DNA of 64,000 nucleotides from Alistipes sp. (lineage in GTDB: Bacteria > Bacteroidota > Bacteroidia > Bacteroidales > Rikenellaceae). The notes under the pieces were generated by a model, which was given only the letters and a program-made list of their open reading frames with translations, searched no databases and was not told the DNA's origin. The stretch covers positions 62,001-126,000 of the forward strand of contig JAGBTQ010000003.1 in the NCBI GenBank assembly GCA_017631275.1, written 5' to 3'. Within the stretch, counting starts at the first letter, position 1. Every line of letters begins with the position of its first letter. Shown piece after piece: positions 35,416 through 42,107 of this stretch. Both the position numbers and the translations under genes were made by a program.

Positions 35416-36288
35416 ATGTTACGAAAGATACTCATAGTTGCAGTTGCAACACTCCTATTTTCTGGCAAGCTATGCGCCCAAACTGTGGACGTGGGGTTTG
35501 TGCTTCCTGCCATTCCCGAGAGCCTGACCTCGCCCGAGGAGCGTGCCAACTATCTCGCCCTGCACTACTGGGACAACCTCGATGTGGCATTGCTCGATGG
35601 CGAGATACAGAGTGCTGTGCAGCAGGCATTTGCCGACTTTGTGTCGATACTGCCATATACCACTCTGCGTAGTGAGGCATTTGCGGCGATGTGGACAAGA
35701 TGCTACCCGCATGAGGCGTTTTACAAGATGCTGGAACTTACGGAGTTATACCTCTACGACGTGGCATCGCCCATGCGTAATGAGGAGTACTACATCGAGG
35801 CATTAGAGGCTATAAGGGCAAGCCATGGGATTGATGAGGAGGATAAACTCGCTGCAACAATCCAGCTCGATAGGCTTAAGCGTAATAGGGTGGGTGAGCA
35901 TGTAGCCGACTTTACGTTTGTGGATAAGCAGGGTGTCGAGCACCACCTCTCAGACTATAGGGCAGAGTATGTCGTGCTGATGTTTCTATCGGCAGATTGC
36001 GAGGATTGCAAGCGCCTCAAGCAGGCAATAGATGCCAACACCCGCCTGTGGGCGATGTTGCGCCGAGGCACACTTCATATTGTGGCAATAACCATTACCG
36101 ATGACGAGTCGGCATGGCTCACTACCACCGTTGCTGACCGTTGGACGGAGGGCTGGGATAGGGCGCAGAATCTCGGTACACTCTACGACCTAAGCACACT
36201 TCCCCGTCTCTATCTCTTAGATGGCGAACATAGAGTGATACTCAAAAATACAACGCCCTCAGCCATTGAGGAGTATTTTAGAGGGTGA
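35416..36288 (+). CDS. Exported thioredoxin-like protein with DUF5106-type N-domain
   Basis: The protein is about 290 residues from the ATG at 35416, which gives a clean signal peptide (LLFSGKLCAQ). The first half is alpha-helical and resembles DUF5106, a domain often found ahead of TlpA-like folds in Bacteroidetes. The second half is thioredoxin-like, with a Cys-Glu-Asp-Cys site at 195-198 and a TLPRLYLLD cis-Pro loop. The acidic CEDC motif differs from the usual CPPC, so the redox potential may differ. It is probably periplasmic. Confidence 0.8.
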   Translation: MLRKILIVAVATLLFSGKLCAQTVDVGFVLPAIPESLTSPEERANYLALHYWDNLDVALLDGEIQSAVQQAFADFVSILPYTTLRSEAFAAMWTRCYPHEAFYKMLELTELYLYDVASPMRNEEYYIEALEAIRASHGIDEEDKLAATIQLDRLKRNRVGEHVADFTFVDKQGVEHHLSDYRAEYVVLMFLSADCEDCKRLKQAIDANTRLWAMLRRGTLHIVAITITDDESAWLTTTVADRWTEGWDRAQNLGTLYDLSTLPRLYLLDGEHRVILKNTTPSAIEEYFRG

Positions 36289-36388
36289 GAAGTAGGGCAA
36301 AACAAAGAGAGCAGACCGAGCAGAGAAAAATATAATACTTGAGTTTCGTTCTCCTCTCTTTCGACTTCGCTTTTCCCCATATAACAAC

Positions 36389-36426
36389 TATGCCTCGGCA
36401 CTGCATATAAACAGCGCCGAGGCATA
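36389..36426. terminator. Hairpin between convergent thioredoxin-like and aspartokinase genes
   Basis: Perfect 11-bp inverted repeat TATGCCTCGGC (36389-36399) / GCCGAGGCATA (36416-36426). T runs on either side are weak, so termination is only probable. The rest of the gap has purine-rich simple sequence. Confidence 0.55.
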
Positions 36427-36450
36427 TATAAATCGCTCCTATTGTCGAGC

Positions 36451-37704
36451 CTATTTGGTCCTCACAAAGCGTAGTGTGTGAGGTGTTGACTGCTTAATTA
36501 TGATGCGCTCGTCGAAGGCATATTTGCGGTATAGCTCCTCGTTGTAGTAGCGTATAGTAACCATCTCCACATCCTCGCTCTTCTCCACGTCGAAGCCCTC
36601 AGCCTCGAACTCCGAGATAGCGTCGTCGATATGCCATGATGCATCTACCGACATATATAGATCTACTGCCGAGTTGTGCACAAGGTTTGTCTTTATGCGG
36701 TGGCTCTCCAACGTGTTGAACACCTTCGCAAACTTCTCCTCGAGCACGAACGAGAGGTCGCGCGAGTGTAGCTTGAGCAGCACCTGGTTGCTCTTTTGAA
36801 TCATTATAGGCTCGTAGGCACGCTCCACATCGCCCGTGATTACCGAGCCCGCAGCATGCTTGTTGCCAAATGGACGAACATACAATGGTATGTTCTTCTG
36901 CTGCAATGGCTTGATGGTCTTGGGGTGGATAATCTGCGCACCGCTATATGCCATCTCGATGGTATCCATGTAGTTCAGGCGCTCAATCTTACGAGCATCA
37001 GGAAATACCTTAGGGTCGGCATTCAAGATACCATCTACATCCTTCCACACGCTCATCGACTCGGCGCCTAGCACGTTGGCAACGATAGCTGCCGAGTAGT
37101 CCGAGCCCTCACGACCGAGCGTTGTTGTTGTGCCATCGGGAGCACCGCCAATAAAGCCCTGACCCACAAACACCGACACATCGGCACCCGCTATCTCGCG
37201 CTTTAGGCGCACCTCCGTAGCCTCAAGGTTCACGTTAGCGTCCTTGTGTCGCTGCTCGGTGAGAAAGGCGCGACGCATATCGACCCAGCGGTTTTTCACG
37301 CCATGGCCATTGAGGTAGTTCGAGATGATTGTTGTTGATATTAGCTCGCCAAAGGCAACTATTGTGTCGTACCAGAGCTCGGCATCCGACGAACGATATT
37401 GGGTGTTGCGCACGATGTTGCGTAGCTGCTCGAAGAGTGTATCTACCGCCGAGATAGTGATATCGGCACCCATCAACTCGTCGATAATCGAGCGGTGGTA
37501 GGCATAGCTCTCAGCAATGCACTCCATAGCACGCTCCTCGTCGCCCTTCTGCATCGCTGCAAATACCGCCTCAAGGGCATTTGTTGTCTTGCCCATGGCA
37601 GATACGATGATGAAGAGCTCCTGCTCGTCACGAACAATATCCAAAAGGTTGCGCACACCGGCAGCATTCTTCACCGATGCACCACCAAACTTATATACTT
37701 TCAT
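36451..37704 (-). CDS. Aspartate kinase
   Basis: Aspartokinase makes aspartyl phosphate, the first step to lysine, methionine and threonine. The 417-residue, single-function protein begins MKVYKFGGASVKN, the family signature, and has GREGSDYSAA and IIHPKTIKPLQ. An ACT-like regulatory region fills the C-terminal 100 residues. The lipoprotein gene 16 bases upstream is on the same strand. dapD, a later step in lysine and meso-diaminopimelate synthesis, is divergent. Confidence 0.93.
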   Translation of the reverse strand: MKVYKFGGASVKNAAGVRNLLDIVRDEQELFIIVSAMGKTTNALEAVFAAMQKGDEERAMECIAESYAYHRSIIDELMGADITISAVDTLFEQLRNIVRNTQYRSSDAELWYDTIVAFGELISTTIISNYLNGHGVKNRWVDMRRAFLTEQRHKDANVNLEATEVRLKREIAGADVSVFVGQGFIGGAPDGTTTTLGREGSDYSAAIVANVLGAESMSVWKDVDGILNADPKVFPDARKIERLNYMDTIEMAYSGAQIIHPKTIKPLQQKNIPLYVRPFGNKHAAGSVITGDVERAYEPIMIQKSNQVLLKLHSRDLSFVLEEKFAKVFNTLESHRIKTNLVHNSAVDLYMSVDASWHIDDAISEFEAEGFDVEKSEDVEMVTIRYYNEELYRKYAFDERIIIKQSTPHTLRFVRTK

Positions 37705-37720
37705 ATTCTATGAGTCAGTG

Positions 37721-38125
37721 CTACTTGACCTGCTTGGGGATAGGTCGACGATTTACTATTTTGTTTATCTTGTTCACCTGCATCATCATGTGGAAATAAT
37801 CCTTGTCAGCAATCTCCAGCTTGCCAAACTCTCTGAGCTTCTGCTTATCCTCCTCCGAGAGGCTCTTCTGCCACTCTATCATCTCTCGGCGAATAATCTC
37901 GATGTCGGCACACGTCTCCATCACGCGCGTCTGCTCTGCCTCGCTAAGCTCGCCAAACCACTTCTTAAGGTCACCAGCCCCTAAGACTTCCATCTTATTG
38001 AGCGTCTCCAATGACGCTTTTATACGGTCCTGATACTGAGCCATCTGTTCCTCAACAGAGAGCTGCTTATCGCCACATGCCACGGCAAACAATAGAGTCA
38101 CCGCCAAAATAAAAAGTCGTTTCAT
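37721..38125 (-). CDS. Small lipoprotein of unknown function upstream of aspartokinase
   Basis: This 134-residue protein has a lipoprotein signal (LLFAVAC) and a helical, charged body (about 25-125) with Glu, Lys and Met but no recognised domain. It begins the transcript that continues into aspartokinase after 16 bases. A -7 box lies at 38193-38186. I do not know its function, and the link to lysine synthesis may be no more than co-expression. Confidence 0.75.
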   Translation of the reverse strand: MKRLFILAVTLLFAVACGDKQLSVEEQMAQYQDRIKASLETLNKMEVLGAGDLKKWFGELSEAEQTRVMETCADIEIIRREMIEWQKSLSEEDKQKLREFGKLEIADKDYFHMMMQVNKINKIVNRRPIPKQVK

Positions 38126-38185
38126 ATATAATCTTTTTTAATTATTACTTACTACTTTTACATATATATACACTTAATGCAGAGT

Positions 38186-38193
38186 CAAAGATA
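38186..38193 (-). promoter_or_regulatory. -7 box for the lipoprotein-aspartokinase pair
   Basis: TATCTTTG on the minus strand, about 60 bases before the lipoprotein start. No good -33 box is visible. Confidence 0.45.
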
Positions 38194-38236
38194 CTAATTT
38201 TTCTATAAATATCGTCGTCATTTGCACGAAATTTCA

Positions 38237-38281
38237 TATCTTTGCTACGAATGAACATTAACTGCGTTTATCGATAAACGC
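38237..38281 (+). promoter_or_regulatory. dapD -7 box and leader palindrome
   Basis: TATCTTTG (38237-38244) would start transcription near 38248. At 38264-38281, within the predicted leader and 19 bases before the dapD ATG, lies the perfect 18-bp palindrome GCGTTTATCGATAAACGC. It could bind a dimeric regulator or fold into an mRNA hairpin close to the start codon. Confidence 0.6.
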
Positions 38282-38300
38282 TCAAATAGAGAGAGAAATT

Positions 38301-39125
38301 ATGTTTGAACAGGAGAAGATAATCATTGAGAGCGCGTGGAATGAGCGCGAGCTCCTTGCTAAGGAGGAGGTGCGCGAGGCTATACGTCGCACCGTTGAGG
38401 CAGTAGATAAAGGCGTGTTGCGCTGTGCCGAGCCTATCGACCTAGAGGCGAGCAAGTGGCAGGTTAACGAGTGGGTTAAGAAGGCTATCATTATGTACTT
38501 CCCAATCCAGACCATGCGTACTATGACCGCTGGTGAGTTGGAGTGGTACGACAAGATGGAGCTTAAGCGTGGCTACGAGGAGCTTGGCGTACGTGTTGTG
38601 CCTCAGGCTGTTGCCCGCTATGGCGCATATATCGCACCTGGCGCTATTCTTATGCCTTCGTACGTGAATATCGGTGCCTATGTCGATTCGGGCACTATGG
38701 TCGATACGTGGGCTACTGTGGGCTCATGCGCGCAGATTGGCAAGAATGTTCACCTTTCGGGTGGCGTGGGTATCGGTGGCGTGTTGGAGCCTGTGCAGGC
38801 AGCGCCCGTAATTATAGAGGACAACTGCTTCATCGGCTCACGCTCGATTGTTGTTGAGGGTGCACACGTATGTCGCGAGGCTGTCTTGGGCTCGAACACT
38901 GTTATCACCGGCTCGACACATATCATCGACGTTACGGGCGAAGAGCCAGTAGAGTATAAGGGATATGTTCCACCACGCTCAGTTGTTGTGTCGGGAACAT
39001 ACACCAAGAAGTTCCCTGCAGGCGAGTATGGCGTTCAGTGCGCCTTGATTATCGGTCGCCGTAAGGAGTCAACCGACAAGAAGACCTCGCTCAACGACTG
39101 CTTGCGCGACTTCGCAATATCTTAA
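38301..39125 (+). CDS. dapD: Tetrahydrodipicolinate N-succinyltransferase (DapD)
   Basis: DapD adds succinyl to tetrahydrodipicolinate in the succinylase branch of lysine and diaminopimelate synthesis. The 274-residue protein has an N-terminal helical domain and then a left-handed parallel beta helix of hexapeptide repeats (GAYIAPGAILMPSYVNIGAY, GGVGIGGVLEP, SRSIVVEGAHV). The family motif is well kept throughout. It is divergent from the lipoprotein-aspartokinase pair and is followed by a terminator. Confidence 0.95.
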   Translation: MFEQEKIIIESAWNERELLAKEEVREAIRRTVEAVDKGVLRCAEPIDLEASKWQVNEWVKKAIIMYFPIQTMRTMTAGELEWYDKMELKRGYEELGVRVVPQAVARYGAYIAPGAILMPSYVNIGAYVDSGTMVDTWATVGSCAQIGKNVHLSGGVGIGGVLEPVQAAPVIIEDNCFIGSRSIVVEGAHVCREAVLGSNTVITGSTHIIDVTGEEPVEYKGYVPPRSVVVSGTYTKKFPAGEYGVQCALIIGRRKESTDKKTSLNDCLRDFAIS

Positions 39126-39150
39126 TGGTGTTCTTCACCTTAAAAACGCG

Positions 39151-39186
39151 AGATGCCGACCTATGTGGGTCGGCATCTATTGTTTT
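39151..39186 (+). terminator. dapD terminator
   Basis: Perfect 11-bp stem AGATGCCGACC (39151-39161) / GGTCGGCATCT (39168-39178) with downstream ATTGTTTT. Confidence 0.85.
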
Positions 39187-39386
39187 GGAAGGGATAGATG
39201 GGACGAATGGGATAGATGGGGAGTGCAGAAATAGAGAGTTTAGGGAGATTAGGGAATTTAAAGAGTTTAAGGAGGTGCTGCGCTTAATAGGGTTAATGGG
39301 GGTGATAGGGGTAATAGGGACGATAAGACGAGGATATCATAGCCCTATCTTCCCTATGCCCCTGCCCACCTAAATCAGCGAAAAAT
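39187..39386 (-). repeat. G-rich simple-sequence tract beside copy C
   Basis: This gene-free region carries GGGATAGATGGGACGAATGG and many GGG triplets spaced 6-8 bases apart, then CCCACCTAAATCAGCG next to the palindrome. Read on the minus strand it matches, in order and orientation, the tract after copy B at 26478-26690. The open frame at 39125-39373 is a translation of these repeats. Confidence 0.75.
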
Positions 39387-39517
39387 AATTTCTTGTTAGA
39401 AGGGGTTAGGCTTGGTCTATCACAAAAGAAGACCCCTCGGGATAGTACTCAAATGTACAGCCCGAGGGGTCTTACTTTTAGCGATGGGCCGAGAATGACC
39501 CCTTATCACAAGAAATT
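39387..39517 (-). repeat. Type 1 palindromic element (copy C)
   Basis: Arms AATTTCTTG (39387-39395) and CAAGAAATT (39509-39517) enclose the GACCCCTCGGG/CCCGAGGGGTC core. Relative to fba it has the same orientation that copy B has to frr. Its end merges with the fba TAA stop (complement of 39516-39518). Confidence 0.9.
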
Positions 39518-40514
39518 ATGCCTTGTTGTCCGAACCAAGAACCTCCTTAATCTTATGAATATAGAGCTTCTTCATGTTGTCGCGAGCTGGGCCCAAGTAC
39601 TTACGTGGGTCGAACTCTGCTGGCTTGTTGGCAAACACCTCGCGAACAGCTGCGGTCATTGCAAGACGTGAGTCAGAGTCGATGTTGATCTTGCACACAG
39701 CGCTCTTAGATGCCTTGCGCAACTGCTCCTCAGGAATACCTACAGCAGCCTTCAATGCACCACCAAACTTGTTGATTGTGTCAACCTCGTCCTGTGGCAC
39801 TGATGATGAGCCGTGGAGAACGATAGGGAAGCCAGGAAGCTGCTTCTCGATCTCTGCCAACACGTCGAATGCGAGCGGTGGAGGTACAAGGCGGCCTGTC
39901 TCTGGGTCAAGTGTGCACTGCTCAGGAGTGAACTTGAAGGCACCGTGTGAAGTACCGATTGAGATAGCCAATGAGTCGCAACCAGTCTTTGTCACGAAGT
40001 CAACAACCTCCTCAGGCTTAGTGTAGTGGCTCTCAGCTGCCGACACCTCGTCCTCAACGCCAGCCAACACGCCAAGCTCGCCCTCAACAGTCACGTCGAA
40101 CAGGTGAGCATACTCAACAACCTTCTTTGTTAGAGCTACGTTCTCGTCGTAAGGGAGGTGTGATCCGTCGATCATCACTGATGAGAAGCCCATGTCGATA
40201 CAGCTCTTGCAAGTCTCGAAAGCATCGCCGTGGTCGAGGTGAAGCACAATCTGTGGCTTCTCCCAGCCAAGCTCCTTAGCATACTCCACAGCACCCTCAG
40301 CCATGTAGCGAAGGAGAGTCTGGTTAGCATACTGGCGAGCACCCTTCGACACCTGAAGAATCACTGGCGACTTAGTCTCAGCTGCAGCCATGATGATAGC
40401 CTGAAGCTGCTCCATATTGTTGAAGTTGAAGGCAGGAATAGCATAGCCGCCGTCAACAGCCTTGCGGAACATCTCACGTGTGTTCACAAGACCCAAATCC
40501 TTGTAATTAATCAT
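39516..40514 (-). CDS. fba: Class II fructose-bisphosphate aldolase
   Basis: This zinc enzyme splits fructose 1,6-bisphosphate in glycolysis and works in reverse in gluconeogenesis. From the ATG at 40514 it has 332 residues. Class II marks are the zinc-site LHLDHGD, the EGELGVLAGVEDEV segment and PIVLHGSS. The ATG nine codons upstream (40541) is less likely. A -7 box lies at 40587-40580. The stop merges with the palindromic element copy C. Confidence 0.95.
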   Translation of the reverse strand: MINYKDLGLVNTREMFRKAVDGGYAIPAFNFNNMEQLQAIIMAAAETKSPVILQVSKGARQYANQTLLRYMAEGAVEYAKELGWEKPQIVLHLDHGDAFETCKSCIDMGFSSVMIDGSHLPYDENVALTKKVVEYAHLFDVTVEGELGVLAGVEDEVSAAESHYTKPEEVVDFVTKTGCDSLAISIGTSHGAFKFTPEQCTLDPETGRLVPPPLAFDVLAEIEKQLPGFPIVLHGSSSVPQDEVDTINKFGGALKAAVGIPEEQLRKASKSAVCKINIDSDSRLAMTAAVREVFANKPAEFDPRKYLGPARDNMKKLYIHKIKEVLGSDNKA

Positions 40515-40579
40515 CTTACAAACTATATTAATGTTAAACAAAATTTCGTTGTTGTTGGCTCCTCAGAGCAAATACCCTA

Positions 40580-40587
40580 CAAAGATA
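40580..40587 (-). promoter_or_regulatory. -7 box for fba
   Basis: TATCTTTG on the minus strand, about 65 bases before the fba start. The leader contains a short GCTCTGAGGAGC hairpin. Confidence 0.45.
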
Positions 40588-40663
40588 TAAACTTTTTCTG
40601 AGCATTAGCCTAATATTTTGCAAATTTTTTATTAATATTAATAAATAGTCGCCATTTTGCGCC

Positions 40664-40700
40664 AAAACAAAGACCTCACCGCCTTTTTAGCAGTGAGGTC
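40664..40700 (-). terminator. Terminator after the second WG-repeat gene
   Basis: GACCTCAC (40672-40679) / GTGAGGTC (40693-40700). On the minus strand the stem is followed by TTTGTTTTGG. Confidence 0.75.
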
Positions 40701-40732
40701 CTATTGTTAGTATACTGATTGCTAAATGCAAA

Positions 40733-41638
40733 TTAGTAGTATTTTACAATTGTGCCACTCGTGTTGATATCATAATTCTTGCTGCCTATTTGGACCATTG
40801 CAGTGCCATCATCCAGGAAAGAGCCGACCCAATCATACTTTGCAGCAATTGCAATCTTTCCATTTTCATCGAAGAACCCCGACTTATTATTGATGCACAT
40901 TTCTGCACGCTGGCAATTTATTTTCAATCTTATTTTAGAATATTTAACAGCCTGAACAAGTGTGCCATTTGCAGCTGAAACCAAACCATACAAATCACCC
41001 TTCTTCACTCTCCAGATAGTGCCGTGATAGTGTTCGATTTCGTCGTAAGAGCAAGCCACGGTTACCTTGCCGTTGGTGTCGATCATACCCCACTTATCGT
41101 TTAGCTTAACACGGGCATGACCATTATGGAAATCTTCAACTTGCTGATACTGAGCCTTGATAACGTACTCGTTTTTGCTATTGATAAAACCATACAAGAA
41201 ACCCTCTTTCACAGCCACCATGTTATTGCTGAGCTTACCAACAACCTCATACTGAGGCTTTGCTGGCTCGGCAGGTGCTGCAGCAGCGGCAGGTCGTGCA
41301 GATAGTTTTACAATGCTATCGTTGAGTGCAGTAACCTGAGTAGCAAGCCCGTTGATTGTTGTTCTGAGGGTCTGCACATCTGTAGCCACAAGCTGATACG
41401 ACTGAGCGAGCGATGTGTAGTTGCCCATCAACTGCTCGTGCTTTGCGTTTAGCTCCTGGAGCTGCTGCTTAAGAGTTGTGTTCTCAGCCTTTATGCCATT
41501 CATCTCTGTCTGCACAGCCTCGATACTACTCTTCTGTGCCTCAACCGTAGTGACAAGCTCCTCGACAACCTTCCTCTGTGCCGACGCACTGCCAATGGCA
41601 ATAAACATCACGGCAACAATTGCAAAAAATCGTTTCAT
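40733..41638 (-). CDS. Exported coiled-coil and WG-repeat protein (paralogue)
   Basis: The 301-residue protein has a signal peptide ending GSASAQ, a coiled coil from about 22 to 115, an Ala/Pro linker, and WG repeats from about 135 to 295 (YGFINSKNEYVI, WGMIDTNGKVTV, YGLVSAANGTLV, SGFFDENGKIAI). It shares signal sequence, domain order and linker type with the protein at 17115-17951, so the two are paralogues at distant sites. Its function is unknown. A -7 box TATCTTTG lies at 41698-41691. Confidence 0.85.
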   Translation of the reverse strand: MKRFFAIVAVMFIAIGSASAQRKVVEELVTTVEAQKSSIEAVQTEMNGIKAENTTLKQQLQELNAKHEQLMGNYTSLAQSYQLVATDVQTLRTTINGLATQVTALNDSIVKLSARPAAAAAPAEPAKPQYEVVGKLSNNMVAVKEGFLYGFINSKNEYVIKAQYQQVEDFHNGHARVKLNDKWGMIDTNGKVTVACSYDEIEHYHGTIWRVKKGDLYGLVSAANGTLVQAVKYSKIRLKINCQRAEMCINNKSGFFDENGKIAIAAKYDWVGSFLDDGTAMVQIGSKNYDINTSGTIVKYY

Positions 41639-42107
41639 AGTTAGTGGTTTTTATGTTTTAATTTGATAAATACGAGTAAATAATCTAATACAAAGATAGG
41701 ATTTTTTTCGAAGCTGATGCCCGATATGTCGAAATTTATTATCTGTAGCTAAACAAATAACGAAATTCGTCTATCTCCTTTACTTTACCATAGCCCAATT
41801 TTTCGGCTTTAGGCTCGATAATGATTTTTGCAAATTTATGCAGAGTATCACATAATTATTTACGCCCTGCATCTACCTTCCCACCTATATATATTATGAG
41901 GCATTTGGCTCATATTGCAAAAAAATTGGCCTATTTTTTAAAAAAATTAGTTTTTTATTTTGTAGTTCGAAAAAAAGTCTTTAATTTTATAATCCGTAAA
42001 GCGAGTTAAGCACGTAAAATAGCATCTGGATAGGGTGAAAAAAGAGGGCTTTCGCTCGCAAAACCAAGGCTTGAGAACTAACAATAAAAACCAAAAACTA
42101 TTATACT
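41639..42107. other. Gene-free AT-rich region upstream of the EF-G2 gene
   Basis: The 469 bases between the WG-repeat and EF-G2 genes hold no credible gene. The left part contains the WG-gene -7 box. The middle and right are very AT-rich, with runs of A and T near 41925-41985. I could not find a consensus -33/-7 pair for the elongation-factor gene, which may therefore depend on an activator or start from a weak box. Confidence 0.6.

Noticed and set aside
38237-38300. Lysine riboswitch in the dapD leader
   Set aside because: The leader is only about 50 nt, far too short for the lysine aptamer; it holds one palindrome only.
39125-39373. 82-codon open frame after dapD
   Set aside because: It translates a terminator hairpin and G-rich simple repeats into low-complexity residues (REIREFKEFKEV, LMGVIGVIG). 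No start signal or family resemblance.
41821-42009. 62-codon frame in the AT-rich gap before EF-G2
   Set aside because: It is composed of Phe, Leu, Lys and Ile as expected for AT-rich noncoding DNA, with no promoter or homology.
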